Positions 33,247 through 44,903 of a stretch of DNA of 64,000 nucleotides are shown here, one piece after another. The DNA comes from Mesodorylaimus sp. YZB2_4 (lineage: Eukaryota; Nematoda; Enoplea; Dorylaimida; Dorylaimidae), in contig JASANH010000193.1 in assembly GCA_030248295.1 (NCBI GenBank), positions 310,001 through 374,000 of the forward strand, in the 5' to 3' direction. Numbering within the stretch: position 1 is the stretch's first letter; the number at the start of each line of letters is the position of its first letter. Made by a program: the position numbers and the translations under genes. Under the pieces are notes generated by a model. It worked only from the letters and a program-made list of their open reading frames with translations, was not told the DNA's origin and searched no databases.

Positions 33247-35559
33247 GAATACCTTCCTAATCGCAGCTAAGGTGTGCGCTACACCCACATGAAACAACGT
33301 TTCGTGGAAATGCCGAATAACCAATGTCGTCAAAGGGTCGCTCTTTGGGAGAAGAGTCGGAAAAATAGTGGCGCCAGAAAGACCAGAATTGGATAGACGA
33401 CCTCCACATCGTAAAATACCTTTCTCATCAACCCAAAGACCAAACTCAGAGATCAATGGATGAGACTTTTTATTCGCAAAGGCAGAGAAAACATCTGCAA
33501 AGTGCTTCCGCTGCACAAACCGAATCCACAGAGTCCTTGCGCCCTCGATATCCGACGCCGTTAACGCAATCGAGTCAACCGGACGCCGTTGAACCCGTTG
33601 GATGAATCGCATCACATATGCGGTTACACGAAGAAGCTCAGTTAGTGAAGAGAAACGACCACTTTCAATACCACAGGGAGGCGCAACGTCTACCACGGCC
33701 GAAACCAATACGGCCTGCTCATCAAGAGCAACCTGAGCACAAGTTGAGTCACAGGGAAAACGGAGAAAATCAGTGGGTGGCCATGACGACTTATCAGTCA
33801 ACCAACTCGGGCCATGCCACCACAGCTGAGACTCCCCCAAACCAGACGCCGAACACCCACGAGAGGCCAAGTCGGCTGGGTTCTCCCTCGTTGGAACATA
33901 TCGATAGTCAACCCCAGTCACAGACTTGATTTGAGCGATTCGATTTCGAACAAACACAGTAAGCGGCTTGTTGGAACATAACCAGTGCAGCACGCACTGC
34001 GAGTCAGTCCAAATAAACCGTTCACCAATAGGAAACGGTAAGCTCGATTCAATAGACGATAAAGCTTTGCTCCCAATATGGACAGCCATAAGCTCCAATC
34101 GCGGCAACGTAAGACAACGCAAGGGAGCCAAACGAGCCTTAGAAAATACGAGATGGCTACCTGAGACACCGTCAGTCGTAAAGCAAATGTATACGCACGT
34201 ACCGTACGCTGACTGAGATGCATCGCAAAAACAATGCAACGTAACCTGCGAACCTTGTCGAAAACCCCCAAATCGAGGAAAGCTCAATGGCGACCAGGAT
34301 CGCATTCCCGACTTTATGCCTTTCCAGGTGGAGACCAACTCTGGAGACAAAGCAGTGTCCCAATCTACCTTCAAGACCCACAACTGTTGCAAGAACACTT
34401 TCGCGGGAACGAAGACTGGACAAAAGAACCCCAGCGGGTCAAAGAATGAAGCGATGTATCGCAGCACCATACGTTTCGTAAGCGATTCATTGTCAGTACC
34501 TGACGAATCCACCACAGCGGCAATAGATAAACGATCAGTAGCCATATCCCACAGGTATCCGAGCACAGATACAACAGAAGTAGAGACCCCATCAACTTCT
34601 GGCACCTGAGCCAGAAATTTTGCCGAGTTCGAACCCCATTCGCGCACATTCATTGAAGCACCTTCAAAGATGCGCTTCGCCTCCAAATAGAACGCAGACG
34701 CGGCTTCGTCCGAATCGACACCCACAACAATGTTGTCGACATAAATATTCTTCGAAATCGTGTCAGCTACCCCACTACCATCCCTGGCTAGATGATACTT
34801 GATGGTAGCATCCAACAAGAACGGGCTAGAAATAATACCAAAAGGTACCCGCGTGAACCGATAAATCGCCAGATTATTCTCGGTGGATAGAATCTGCGGA
34901 TCATCCAACCACAAAAACCGCGTCACATCCCGATCAGGCGACTGTAGACCCACCTGCAGGAAAGCCTTTTCGATATCGGCTACCAATCCTACAGGATTCA
35001 ATTGGAATCGAATAAGTAAGTTACAAACATCTTCCAAAAACACGGGGCCACGCAACAAGCAGTCATTCAGACTCTGACTGCCCTTTCGGGACTTCGCGGA
35101 ACCATCATACACCACGCGCAGCTTCGTAGTTGCCTTATGCGGCGTGATGACTGGATGATGTGGCAAATAATGCACAATGTCCCCAGTCACACTGGAGTCA
35201 TCGACCTTCTCAATCATGCCACGCGCCAACTGCGAATCAAGAACGGCTTGATAACGCTCAAAACACGAAGAATCTTCCCGATGACGACGAAGAAGACTAT
35301 TTAACCTTCCCAGTGAAAGTTGAAAATTCGTTGGAAGATTAAATGCTTTGTCCTTCCAAGGCCAAGTAACGAAATACCGACCATCGCGAAATTCGATCGT
35401 TCTATTGAACTGTTCTAGAGCCTCCTCATCTCCAACATCCTCCACACGGTCTTTAATGCCCAAAGTTTCCAAATCCCAGAGTTTGGAAACCGCCATATTA
35501 AGGATCTTCAACCAACAACGATGGAGAAGACTCTGTGCTAAGCACCAGCTGCGAAGCAA
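33244..35559 (-). pseudogene. BEL/Pao reverse transcriptase-RNase H open frame
   Basis: 771 codons. Reverse transcriptase blocks: KLRVVYDGSAKS, LVADIEKAFLQVGL, VPFGIISSPFLLDATI and the active-site motif IYVDNIVVG (YVDN rather than YVDD). RNase H: HCFCDASQSAYGTCVYI, FIWTDSQCVLHWL and RENPADLASRG. It ends with the start of the integrase zinc-binding domain (HFHETLFHVGVAHT). This is the largest intact piece of Pol; its upstream end is out of frame with the protease region. Confidence 0.92.
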
Positions 35560-35962
35560 ACAGTGTAGTGATCGACGGAGACGTCCGATCTCCTCCCGCC
35601 TGCCTGCCTGTCAAAATCCAGCCCAAAGTAGACGCGACCAGATACAGACCGGGCGAGACCTCAATCTTTTGAGGAGAAATGAAATCCCAATAATAATCGC
35701 CCCCAACGAGCAAGTCCAACTGCATATTCTCAGTGCCATTGGGCAATGAGTCAGCCAAAGGCATAGACTTGTACAACGGACTAGCCAGCTGCTGAAGCCC
35801 GACCGCCGACCGCTGCAAGCTACCAGTAATCTGAGGAACGACATTCACGGACAACGTGACGAACGAATGGTCTAGCAACTGTACGCGAATGTCAACCACC
35901 GATGTCTCAATTTCCTTAGCGGAAACAGAACCAAACGTATGCACAGAAATGCGCTGCTTATC
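35498..35962 (-). pseudogene. BEL/Pao protease region, downstream part
   Basis: In the same frame as Gag but separated by the TAG at 35963-35965. Contains HTFGSVSAKEIE and LLVGGDYYWDFI then STLGWILTGRQAGG, typical of the DUF1758 protease region. It ends at a stop at 35498, where the reverse transcriptase frame (another frame) takes over. Confidence 0.85.
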
Positions 35963-37537
35963 CTAAGCCTTCAGGCCCAACTGCTTCGCTAAAGCTGCCG
36001 AAATATACGACCGGTGACTTCCACCATCCAGAAGAAGCCTAACCTTAGACGAAGTCTTAGCAGTTGGCGATTGAACCAATGTAGTCGCAGTCTGAAGCAA
36101 CACCGACTCACCAGAAGAAAGCAGCGAGCTCTCCGTCGACGACGACAGTGAACCCGTTCCCGCCTCAGCGGCAACATTCGATACCTCCGACGAGACACTT
36201 CCAAACTGAGACGGGCACAAGCTAGAATGATGGTGCTTGCGCTTCTTACAATAGAAGCACGCCTTCTCGCTTTTACACTCGTTGACACGATGACCCGGCT
36301 GCAGACAACAGTAACAAGTGCCCTTCACTTTCTCCTTCCTGGAAGAAAGCGTAGCGAATTTCTTGCACTTGTCTGACCGATGACCACAACCGCAAAAAAC
36401 GCACGAAGACTTCCGACTAGATCCCTTCCGAGAGGAAGCAGAGAGAAGTGCACTAGCCGTGGCCCTCGTAGACGCTGAACCAGGACCCTTCTGCGAAACC
36501 ATCTCAGACAGAGGTTCCATCGACGAAGGAGAGTCCATTCTTGCCTTACAATTAGACGTGAGACTCTCGACTGTCTCCCGAGCCACTAGATGAGTAGTGA
36601 TCCTGTCCCGAAGTGTCTGCACAGTCCAGGCATTACCCACACGAGTTTCCTCCAACCGTAGCAAGAAGTCTGGTGGAAACTTGGACTGAATAAGCGAGAC
36701 GAGATGATTACTCTCGATGTTCTCCCCAAGCGCCTGCAACGAGTTCAAATGCTGTTCAATCAAGTCGAACGTGCCACGAAGCTTAGAGGACTGATTACCG
36801 GTTGAAGCCAAATCTGCTAAAGCACGGTAATGTGCGCTAATAACCAGCTGATTACGACCGAATCGAGTTCGCAACATATTCACAGTCACAGCATAATTCT
36901 CATTAGAGACCGCAAGACCCATAATTGCCTTCTTCGCGTCCCCAACAAGCTGCGCTTTCAAATAGTTGAACTTATCGATCGCCTGCAGACTCGGATTATT
37001 GTGAACAGACGACTCAAACGAGTCCCAAAATTCGCGCCATCGAAGAATGTTACCATCGAACTTGACCAGCTCAAGACGTGGCAATTTCACAGCCACCCTC
37101 CCCCCAACGGCCGCCGCCGCCTGAGGTTGAGGGGCATCCCCAGCACGAGCCGCCACGGCAAGACGTGCAGTCAACTCGGCTTCCCGATGCCGAGCCAATG
37201 CCTCACGGTCTTGCTCGTCGCGTATATCAGCCATAGCCGCCTCGATCTCCGCGCGCACATCATCGAGACGATTCAAAATCGCGCCATCCGACTCCAATAA
37301 CCCCTCAATGGTCTTCTGCTCCTCCTGAGGAAAATCGCCGTCCCGCAACTGAGCATTCAAATCAGCGAAACGCTCGCCTTTAGCACGCAAACGTTCGAGG
37401 TACAGACGGAGGACACGAAAATGCGCATCACGCTCCGCCGCAGACGGAAAATCGACCGTCAGAGCTGGCTGAGCATCGAGATGATCAGTCAAGGATTTCA
37501 TAGCCGGACCAAGAGCCTTACGGATAGAGGCAGACAT
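35963..37537 (-). CDS. BEL/Pao Gag with zinc knuckles and start of protease
   Basis: 524 codons from ATG 37537. An N-terminal coiled coil is followed by the DUF1759-type capsid region (KLPRLELVKFDGNILRWREF, AKKAIMGLAV). Three Cys/His knuckles follow: CVFCGCGHRSDKC, CYCCLQPGHRVNEC and CFYCKKRKHHHSSLC. The frame then enters the retropepsin active site, LLLDGGSHRSYIS (here DGG), and stops 20 or so codons later. The Gag itself shows no break. Confidence 0.9.
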   Translation of the reverse strand: MSASIRKALGPAMKSLTDHLDAQPALTVDFPSAAERDAHFRVLRLYLERLRAKGERFADLNAQLRDGDFPQEEQKTIEGLLESDGAILNRLDDVRAEIEAAMADIRDEQDREALARHREAELTARLAVAARAGDAPQPQAAAAVGGRVAVKLPRLELVKFDGNILRWREFWDSFESSVHNNPSLQAIDKFNYLKAQLVGDAKKAIMGLAVSNENYAVTVNMLRTRFGRNQLVISAHYRALADLASTGNQSSKLRGTFDLIEQHLNSLQALGENIESNHLVSLIQSKFPPDFLLRLEETRVGNAWTVQTLRDRITTHLVARETVESLTSNCKARMDSPSSMEPLSEMVSQKGPGSASTRATASALLSASSRKGSSRKSSCVFCGCGHRSDKCKKFATLSSRKEKVKGTCYCCLQPGHRVNECKSEKACFYCKKRKHHHSSLCPSQFGSVSSEVSNVAAEAGTGSLSSSTESSLLSSGESVLLQTATTLVQSPTAKTSSKVRLLLDGGSHRSYISAALAKQLGLKA

Positions 37538-38116
37538 TATGACCGAACATACAGGGACCAGAAGAGTCCTCTCAGATATGGCTCAAACAGTAACCGACAG
37601 AACGAAAAACCGCAATAGAAGAACTTTGATGGCCAACTGCACTAAGCTGCTAGTGGCTCCACTATGCCTCCTATCCTCCGACTGACGAAAAACTGAGCAA
37701 GTACTTGGGCCAAAAACTTAGAGCCAAAAGGGCACTATAGGTAGGGCAGTCGTTCCTAGAAACCTAACGTCCTAGCCAAAAAATGCACGACATAAACCCT
37801 CCTTACCCAAACGCCAACGACACAACGCCTCTGTGAACGAACGCACGACCACTGCTTGACCGACTGCCGTCCTACGACCATCCCCTAGTGACCAACAGGA
37901 GCCCGCCAACGCCGGACTACCGAGGTGCCGTTGAAGGGACCAACGAAAATGATCGAAACGCCACTAGCCAACTGAACCGAACCGATTCCAAACGCGGGGA
38001 TGGTGTCCAAACAGTACGACCAAGGGTGGGCAGACTGAACGTGTCGACGGACCACAGAACCAAAATAGCGTCGACCGAACCGAAACGAAGTCGCCACAAA
38101 CCAAAACGTTCTGCTA

Positions 38117-38435
38117 TGTCGTGTAGGCGCAGTGGAAGTAGATGTTGTTAACACGACATAGCAGAATGACGTGGAGGCCGTGCGTCGTGTGGATTAGAAA
38201 GGCTGAGAGAGGCACAACCTTTCGCTCTTGAACCCAAAGTAACAAGTGAACAGCAAACCATAAACAAGGGCCTACTGCAACTACATGACAAAGAAAACCG
38301 GTGTATTTCCTATTATCAAAGGGTGAGGTGGATAGGTGGTCTTATTACAAGGGCAAAGGGCAGGTAGTCCGACAACGTCAATAAAGAAGAAACTGGAATA
38401 AGTGCGCAAGAACTCGCGAATGTATCTTCGCGACA
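38117..38435 (-). repeat. BEL/Pao 5' LTR (right side)
   Basis: 319 bases, same ends as the left LTR. The region just inside it (minus sense, 38116 downwards) contains TGGCGACTTCG about 20 bases in, a candidate primer-binding site, though its match to a specific tRNA was not verified. Confidence 0.95.
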
Positions 38436-38440
38436 AAAGG
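38436..38440. repeat. Target-site duplication, right copy (AAAGG)
   Basis: Identical to 31073-31077. Confidence 0.9.
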
Positions 38441-38675
38441 AGTTTTGGCCTGCCCCAGATATGAACCCTCTCGACTTCATACTGTAGTGTGGTCCATTTT
38501 AGAGAAAAAAATGTCCTCTACCAGCTGCAGTAGCGTAACTCTAAGTAACATTGCTCTGCAAAGAGGCTTGGTTGAAAAAGTGAGGAATGACTTGACGGCC
38601 ATAGTCGAAAAAAGTCGACAATTAAGTGGAACGTTTGAATGCTTGTATGAAAGGTTAACCCGGAGGACGTTTTGA
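38441..38675 (+). pseudogene. mariner/Tc1-like transposase remnant, right part
   Basis: Directly after the BEL/Pao element the plus strand reads FWPAPDMNPLDF (the third catalytic residue region, D-x-N-P-L-D), then after a one-base frame change WSILEKKMSSTSCSSV and a C-terminal helix ending CLYERL and a stop at 38675. It continues the remnant at 30690-31072. Confidence 0.75.
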
Positions 38676-38970
38676 ACATCTGATGTGATTATAATCTTAC
38701 CAATTTATGTCAGAGTACATAAAAAAGATTTGTTGATTTGGTTTGATTTGTTGAGATAGTGAATTTTAACTGAAGGCGGGAACTTATCACGCACCCTGTA
38801 TTCCCTTAGAAAATCCCGTAATCGCCACACTGATAAGCACTGATAAGAAGATGCGAATCAATGTGAACTGATCTTGGCGTGGTCAGCGTCTTACATCCTG
38901 CTGGTATTTCTGTCACCTTTGCCACGAGATTGAACGCAGAATCATTGTTCGGCGCCATTTGCAACCATTG

Positions 38971-39144
38971 CCCGCAGGCGTAGGAGAGAATATGGCCGAC
39001 GAAAGTCGGCAGGACAAAACCTCCTACTGGAGCAAGACCAGTCTTGCGGCTTAAATATTAAGCCTCCCCTGGATGATGATTCCTAGCCAGAAGAGATCGA
39101 TTACTCTCTCCCACTCGCTATGAACTACTAGGCACGAGGGTTAC
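38971..39144 (+). repeat. TGTAACC-family MITE
   Basis: Blocks GCAGGCGTAGGAGAGAATA, GGCCGACGAAAGTCGGCAGG, CTCCTACTGGAGC and the right end GGCACGAGGGTTACC follow the family order. The left terminus is truncated. Confidence 0.7.
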
Positions 39145-39408
39145 CTTTCCAATTGCGCAAACAGCTGGCTGCCCTGGGTTCTTGGCGCGGTGAAATTCAC
39201 CAGTCACTAATACGGACTCTGGCGTATTACAACTGCTTGCTTGTCATCTGCCGTTAGCACAGTGACAGAAAGTATACGGGATATTGGTTATCCTGAATGC
39301 GTCGCACACGATTTCAAAAAGTATACCGACAGGAGCGCTGAGTTATTGTCGTGCACGTAACGGTAAGTACAAGATGTGCCAAAATTCCAGCTGGAAGACT
39401 AGTGACAC

Positions 39409-41913
39409 TCATAAAGCAAAGCATACGTAGCTAAAAATGGAAGACTGATCCGCAATAAATCGATCATGAAGAGTCCGTACAGCATAAGCGAATTCACACA
39501 TATCGATAAGCTTCCAAGGGAATGTCCGAATAAGGGCAACTGGCCTCTTGTCCCTGGCAATCAGATCGAAGCCAGAACGATGAAGTTCTTCGTCCTCGGC
39601 GCAACTCGAAACCAACTGGCACAGGCTCCGAGCAGTCTATTATGGTCATTCTATCATTGCCCGTAGAAGTAGAACTGATTGTTGAGCAGTCCTCAGTTCC
39701 AAATGTCCACAAACAGGTTTCTGGCACGGTAATAGCCTCGTTCCTGACCAAGCTGGCACGATCGTCTTGATGAACCGCATCCAACTGCACGGTTTCTATT
39801 CCGATTCGGATGGGGGTCGGAACACGCTGAACTGGTTCTGATACGGCTGGCAAGTGAGAAGAGTGAGTAAAAACGGACATGGGAATAGTGTGGGCGTTGT
39901 CAGTGGCACTGAAATAGAAGACACCTGACCATTGATCGTTCATGTTTGTCGACTGGCGCTATTGCGCTTTTTTCTTTTTGGTTGTGCAGAGGACTCATAG
40001 TATGCATTTTGGTAAGTTGAATAGGAATAGCAACAGAATTTTCTCCACAGAGACTTCAGCTATGATGTCAGCACAGGGTAATATAAGCATCCTGTACCAT
40101 GAAGCCCATAAATCTAATTTCCTTACCTATAGCTCGGCGGGCGCGAGTTGGCACGGAAGAACTGAGCCACAACTGACGGTCGACTAGTTTCTCCAGCTCG
40201 TGACCGATATGTTGGCGGAGGTGAACCAGTGGTCGGAGGTTGAATGTCCATTTCGCGTCTCTGACTGCTGAAACATCACCACTTTAGAAGAATGTTTGCC
40301 TCGACCAGCACACTTACTTCCTTCCTCTACGACCTCGCACAGCCGTTTGGTACGAAGGAGGAGGAGGACGCCAGACGAAATCTGGATTCTGGAATACGTC
40401 TAAAAGGCATAGGGCATTATACAATACTGTATAAAGGGCGTTCCATGCTGCAGCTCCCTAAGCTGGTAACCGGGATTAGGCTCTACTCTCACTGTAGCTG
40501 CACATAAAAATTGTAAACGACTCACACCTACGCAAATTGGATTTTGTGCTCCCGTGCCGATGAGGCGTCACACGGCACGCATGTGTGCGCATAACACAAT
40601 TATATCAAACACGCGTATTTTACCTGCAAAATACTGATGACTAATAGGCCGCCTCCTGCAGACTCTAGAATAGGAGATTCTCGAGCGTGGTCTTTCCGTT
40701 AAAACAGACCGTGCCGCATTTTGCTGCCGCTGCATGGTGGAGGTGATACCACGCGTGGACAAGCAAGTTGAATGAGGTAGGCAGTCCCCGGTTTCCAATG
40801 AGGTGAAGCGCCACGCCAGCCCACTGACAGTAATCAGAACGACGCCAACGCCTGAAACAATAGTTGTGCGCATGGCATAGCATCGATCAAGGGTTCAGCT
40901 GATGTGCACTTACCAATCATCAACAGACAAAGAGTCAGGCGGGTGCTTCCAGATACTGTCAAGGCGCCCAAGACCACGCCCACGATCACGCATGCCAGGC
41001 CGAGGAAGCTGATCGTGGCAATAAACCAGCGGACGAATGTGGAATGGGTGAGTTGAACATTGCCGCAGCACCCTATAAAGCGGGGTCATTGCGGCAGTGA
41101 AGAAGGGTCTTATCTTGGTTATCTACTCACGCATCCTGGGATGGATGATCGTATCTCACCTCCCCTAATTACAGTATCTCCTTATCTCCATCCCGTCAGT
41201 CCGTTTTCACATATGCTACCTTTCGTCTCCTCCTCCATCTGCTCATCGAAGAGAAACGGCAAACTAAAAGTCCATTCGGGGAACAGCCTGGGCAGATCTT
41301 CTGGTGCCAATCTCTGGTACCCGCTAGCATCTCCATTGGAATTGTCCTCGCTATTGTATATTGATTCATTCGGGTTCGCACTGGCTTCGACTGGAGTCGA
41401 CTGCCTGATAGTGTCCTCTTCGGCGCGCATTCGCCAAGCAGTTAGCTGAATCGGAGGCGTTGTATCAGAAGCATGCCACTGACTAGTTTCGGTCAAGCGC
41501 AGATGACTCGATACGACTGTCTCTTGCAATTGTATCGGTTCAGTGACATTGAAGGAGTCCGAAAAGACTGAATCGTCCAAGCATGAAGACTCTCCGAGAC
41601 CGAGATCAGGTTCACTAGTAGCCTCGGAGTCCGAGTTTACCACAGGTTGTCCCCTGTTGCCGTTTGATTCCGCTCGATCAACGTGCAATGGAACGATTGA
41701 GTATGTGGTAACCTTTGGGTCATCCAGCTGAATGTCGTAGAATCCCTCGTTGTCACAGCCCCGTTCGGCATCTGCTAAGGGAATGGCTTTGTCGTGGACC
41801 CGTGGAATCGCACCGCTAACATAGCTCGAAGCGGTGTGGAAGTTGGATCGGTAAGCCACTTTGGTGTCAACGATGTCTATGTAGAACGGCGAGGAGTTGG
41901 CCTGATGAAGCAT
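39409..41913 (-). CDS. Predicted two-TM membrane protein, possible PPxY tail
   Basis: Three exons are well supported: 41913-41220 (ATG at 41913, 231 residues, acidic, Ser/Thr-rich, no motif), 41072-40914 and 40851 down to about 40630. They join in phase. Exons 2-3 contain two hydrophobic segments: FIATISFLGLACVIVGVVLG and, across the splice, TLCLLMIGVGVVLITVSGLA. A CC pair just before the first segment could be palmitoylated. An open segment 40277-40127 with a good donor encodes PPPTYR and PPSYR, two PPxY motifs that bind WW domains of NEDD4-type ligases, but its phase with exon 3 is unresolved. A further open frame (39894 down to 39409, TDNAHTIPMSVFTHSSHLPA) with a TTTCAG acceptor may be the last exon. 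I do not recognise the family. Confidence 0.55.
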
Positions 41914-44903
41914 GGTGGATAGATCAGTGTGATTCGAGCTAAAACCAGGAAACGATTGTAGGCTATGATCATCTTGTAGCCAAAGTTTGATTTCATGCCT
42001 CACGCACAAACACCTTTAAATGTGGAGCATGAAGACGCCATGAAGCAGAAGTCCTATGATTAAACGACAAGACAGCATCTGCTATGCCCGACATAGCATT
42101 ATTTTGAGAGGATCACAGGGTCAGCATTTCGGTCTCCTTACCTCCCATCAAAAACCACTCGATCCAAGCTTCCGAAAAGTCACAATCACTTCGACGTCGT
42201 CTCTAGTGGAGATCTTGTTTCTGCCCTGACTCACTCCTGACGAGCCGCTGCCGAGACTGGACAGCTTCCGTCCACCGAAATAGGCTGTAAATGCGATGAA
42301 CACAGCCTTGTTGTCGTTGGTTGAATGTTGTTGTTGTCAATTGGCAATGGGCGCCTCGGTCATAAAACGAGACTCGATCAGTCAAAAGGGGTCTGCAAAG
42401 GAAATGGAAGAAAACGCAAGAATTAACCCGGCAAATGGACGTTTTAGGATGCAAACCGTTAGCTAATATTTTGACTAAATTGCGCTCCAAACCCAATGTA
42501 AACAGCGCATCCGTTCTAGCCGTGTTTTGGATACGACACCGAGAACGGACGAGGGCAGGAATAGACACCGACCTAGACGCAACAAATGGTCCTAGTGGCT
42601 CCTTGTTTGGGATTGCTAATAGCTAATTTATCCAAGAGCATATGCGAATAATGGGAGAGGGATAGTCGATAAAGCACGATCAAGGCAGAACAAGCGCAAA
42701 GGTTAACCGTGTCTATGCCTGATCATGCTGACAGAGTAGCACGGCCAAATCGGAGTGACCAGACGATCGCTACAGCTTCTTCGCACAGCGACCGTTCAGT
42801 TTAAGCGCAAGAGAGGTGCTAATTAAAACCCCCTTCACACCTTGTGCACCCAGGATTACATCAATGGCATTCAATCCTCATGGCCAGGTGTACAATTGGA
42901 AACATAACATTTTGATAAATCAACACAGCAAAGCCCAGGCGACCACAATTTTCAAAACCTCTAGTCACCACTGGTCGCGCATCGGTGTTGGCCGAGTCTC
43001 ACGAGGGAGACCGCACCCGTTTTATCTCAACGAAACACTAAATCATTGCGACACGACGCTCGCCACCGGACGACTGGTCAAGTAACCAACTGGCTCGGCT
43101 GGGCTATTTTTCTATCCGATTATGAATAATTTGTCCCTGGGGCGGGAGGGAAGGAGACACCAAGCCCTTTCGCTCCGTTGCACAAAGCCAACCAAATCGA
43201 ACAGATGCCAGCCACTCGCCATGCTCTTCTCCTAAATCGACACGCGCCAATTCGACTGGCAAAACGTATCTTTATGTACAGTAGACAAGCACGGTTTATT
43301 TCCCCGGGGTCTCATCTTGACACCCCTTTCTCAGATCGATCAAATCAAAATCGCCGACGCCCGCTCGTTCATTTTCATTAGGGTTTCAAGGCACGCGCCG
43401 GAAAACGCTGCGCTTACGAGACCAGCAATTTTTTTTCCCATTTGGGAAAATCAACATGTGCAAGGACACGGAAAATTCGGGGGTAAAGAAAAAGAGAAAA
43501 CAAATGGCTACCACACCCGACCATCTGCACCCCGTGTTTGCCATCCTCTCTTCTCTCTTGTACGTACAAGGTCTTGTGCGCGCGTAGATCGTCAAATAAT
43601 GGCAAACCTTGTTCACCCGAAAAGACCTTGTCAAGAACACAGACGGCTGACCGAGGACACGCCGGATTTGGTGAGATGGAGTGCTGGATTTGCACCAAGT
43701 GCAGGCCAACGTGATCGATGAGTCAGATCGAGCAAGCAGGGGCCACTCCGCCGAGGGACCTATGTAGAACGTGGCTCGCGAGGTAGGTATAATCTGACTC
43801 AATACTGAACCCGCCATTTCTCTTCCCAACCATCCCCCCTAAACACACATCGCCTTCCGCGCCCCGCCTGGCACCCTTCCGGCTTCGCCCTCTAGATACT
43901 GTACCGCTACTACTCATTGGCAGTCACACTGGACACTTGCGACTACGACACAGGTCTTCATCCCAGTCATATCGATAACCCAGTGCACACTGTACCGTGC
44001 ATACTGCGAATGTCAAAACGGATCAAGAGCCACTGGGAAAACATCAACTAGCATAGAAGACCATCAAACAGCAAGTCGTGTTCAAGTAACGAGCCTACAG
44101 TGTTCGCCCTCGGCCAACCGAATTACACTGACCCGCCAGGAACTACCAAAGCGCATCATCGCATCACCATTTCCTCGCCTCGCCTTTTTCGGTACAAAGG
44201 CTGAGAAAACACTCGGCTCGCCCGACCACAAGACGGTCAATGGACACAATCGAACGGGGGCGGAAGAGCGTAATTGGAGCGAGACCGAGGCCACCCCGTC
44301 CCCCCCCCCCCCCCCGTGAATGCTTGCTCTGACCCGACGGATAATGACACCAGCGAAGCTAACAAACCAGATCTCTGTCCAATGTGATCTGCACTAGGAA
44401 TGAACGGAACAGTGGCCACCAAAGTCGCCTCCAAGTTTATGCCCGCTCCACAACCAGGACCGCACTGGGCACTCCTTCCCGTCCACCTGTTGACCACGTG
44501 CACTTCTCATTAAAACTACCAGGACGTCCGGCAGCAGGCCGAGCCACGGGTGGCCACAGGCCGACGGCCAGAACACCAGCTGACGACCGCCTGGTCATCG
44601 CGCGCCCGACGTCTGGCCATGATCGGCGCAAATGAATTTCTTCCCAACTGGTCTCATTTTACGAATGGCCGAGGCCACGAGAACAGACGCGTCCCGTCAT
44701 AAACGGGAAGACCACACAACCCCAGTCCACTTTCCATTGTCATCACCATTTAGAATTCAAAACTGTCCATCGAAAACACATTACTGTCAAGGCATTTCAC
44801 TTCACTTCTTTAAGTTCACTCAAAGAATTTCACCCCCATCCGTTATACGGCAGCATACAGTATACGTACAGTACCCCACCTAGTTCAAATTTCAGGGCTA
44901 TTT
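41914..44903. other. Gene-poor interval between the two-TM gene and MAD1
   Basis: Many overlapping open frames exist on both strands at 43.3-44.6 kb, but none has motifs or coherent splicing. A run of 16 cytosines lies at about 44301-44316. A palindromic ACTGTAC-type stretch (CATACAGTATACGTACAGTACC) lies at 44853-44877. It should contain the MAD1 3' UTR at its right end. Confidence 0.4.

Larger units (their letters stand above)
31078..38435 (-). mobile_element. BEL/Pao LTR retrotransposon, complete structure, coding regions broken
   Basis: 7358 bases bounded by two 319-base LTRs that differ at only three sites and by an AAAGG target duplication. Sense is minus. Gag is 37537-35963. The Pol region runs from about 35962 to 32030 with protease, reverse transcriptase, RNase H, integrase and the C-terminal DUF5641-type domain. 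It is not intact: an in-frame TAG at 35963-35965 inside the protease region, a frame change near 35500-35560, a TGA at 33244-33246 in the integrase zinc region, and frame changes near 32950, 32775 and 32400. The LTR identity (about 99%) implies recent insertion, so either it was mobilised in trans already broken, or some breaks are assembly errors in homopolymers. It lies inside a mariner remnant. Confidence 0.95.

Noticed and set aside
32241-37618. Plus-strand open frames across the BEL/Pao element
   Set aside because: They are shadows of the minus-strand Gag and Pol frames.
43317-44635. Overlapping open frames of 80-150 codons on both strands at 43.3-44.6 kb
   Set aside because: They overlap one another in several frames, are rich in Arg/Pro/Thr as expected from GC-rich non-coding DNA, and have no motifs or splice partners.
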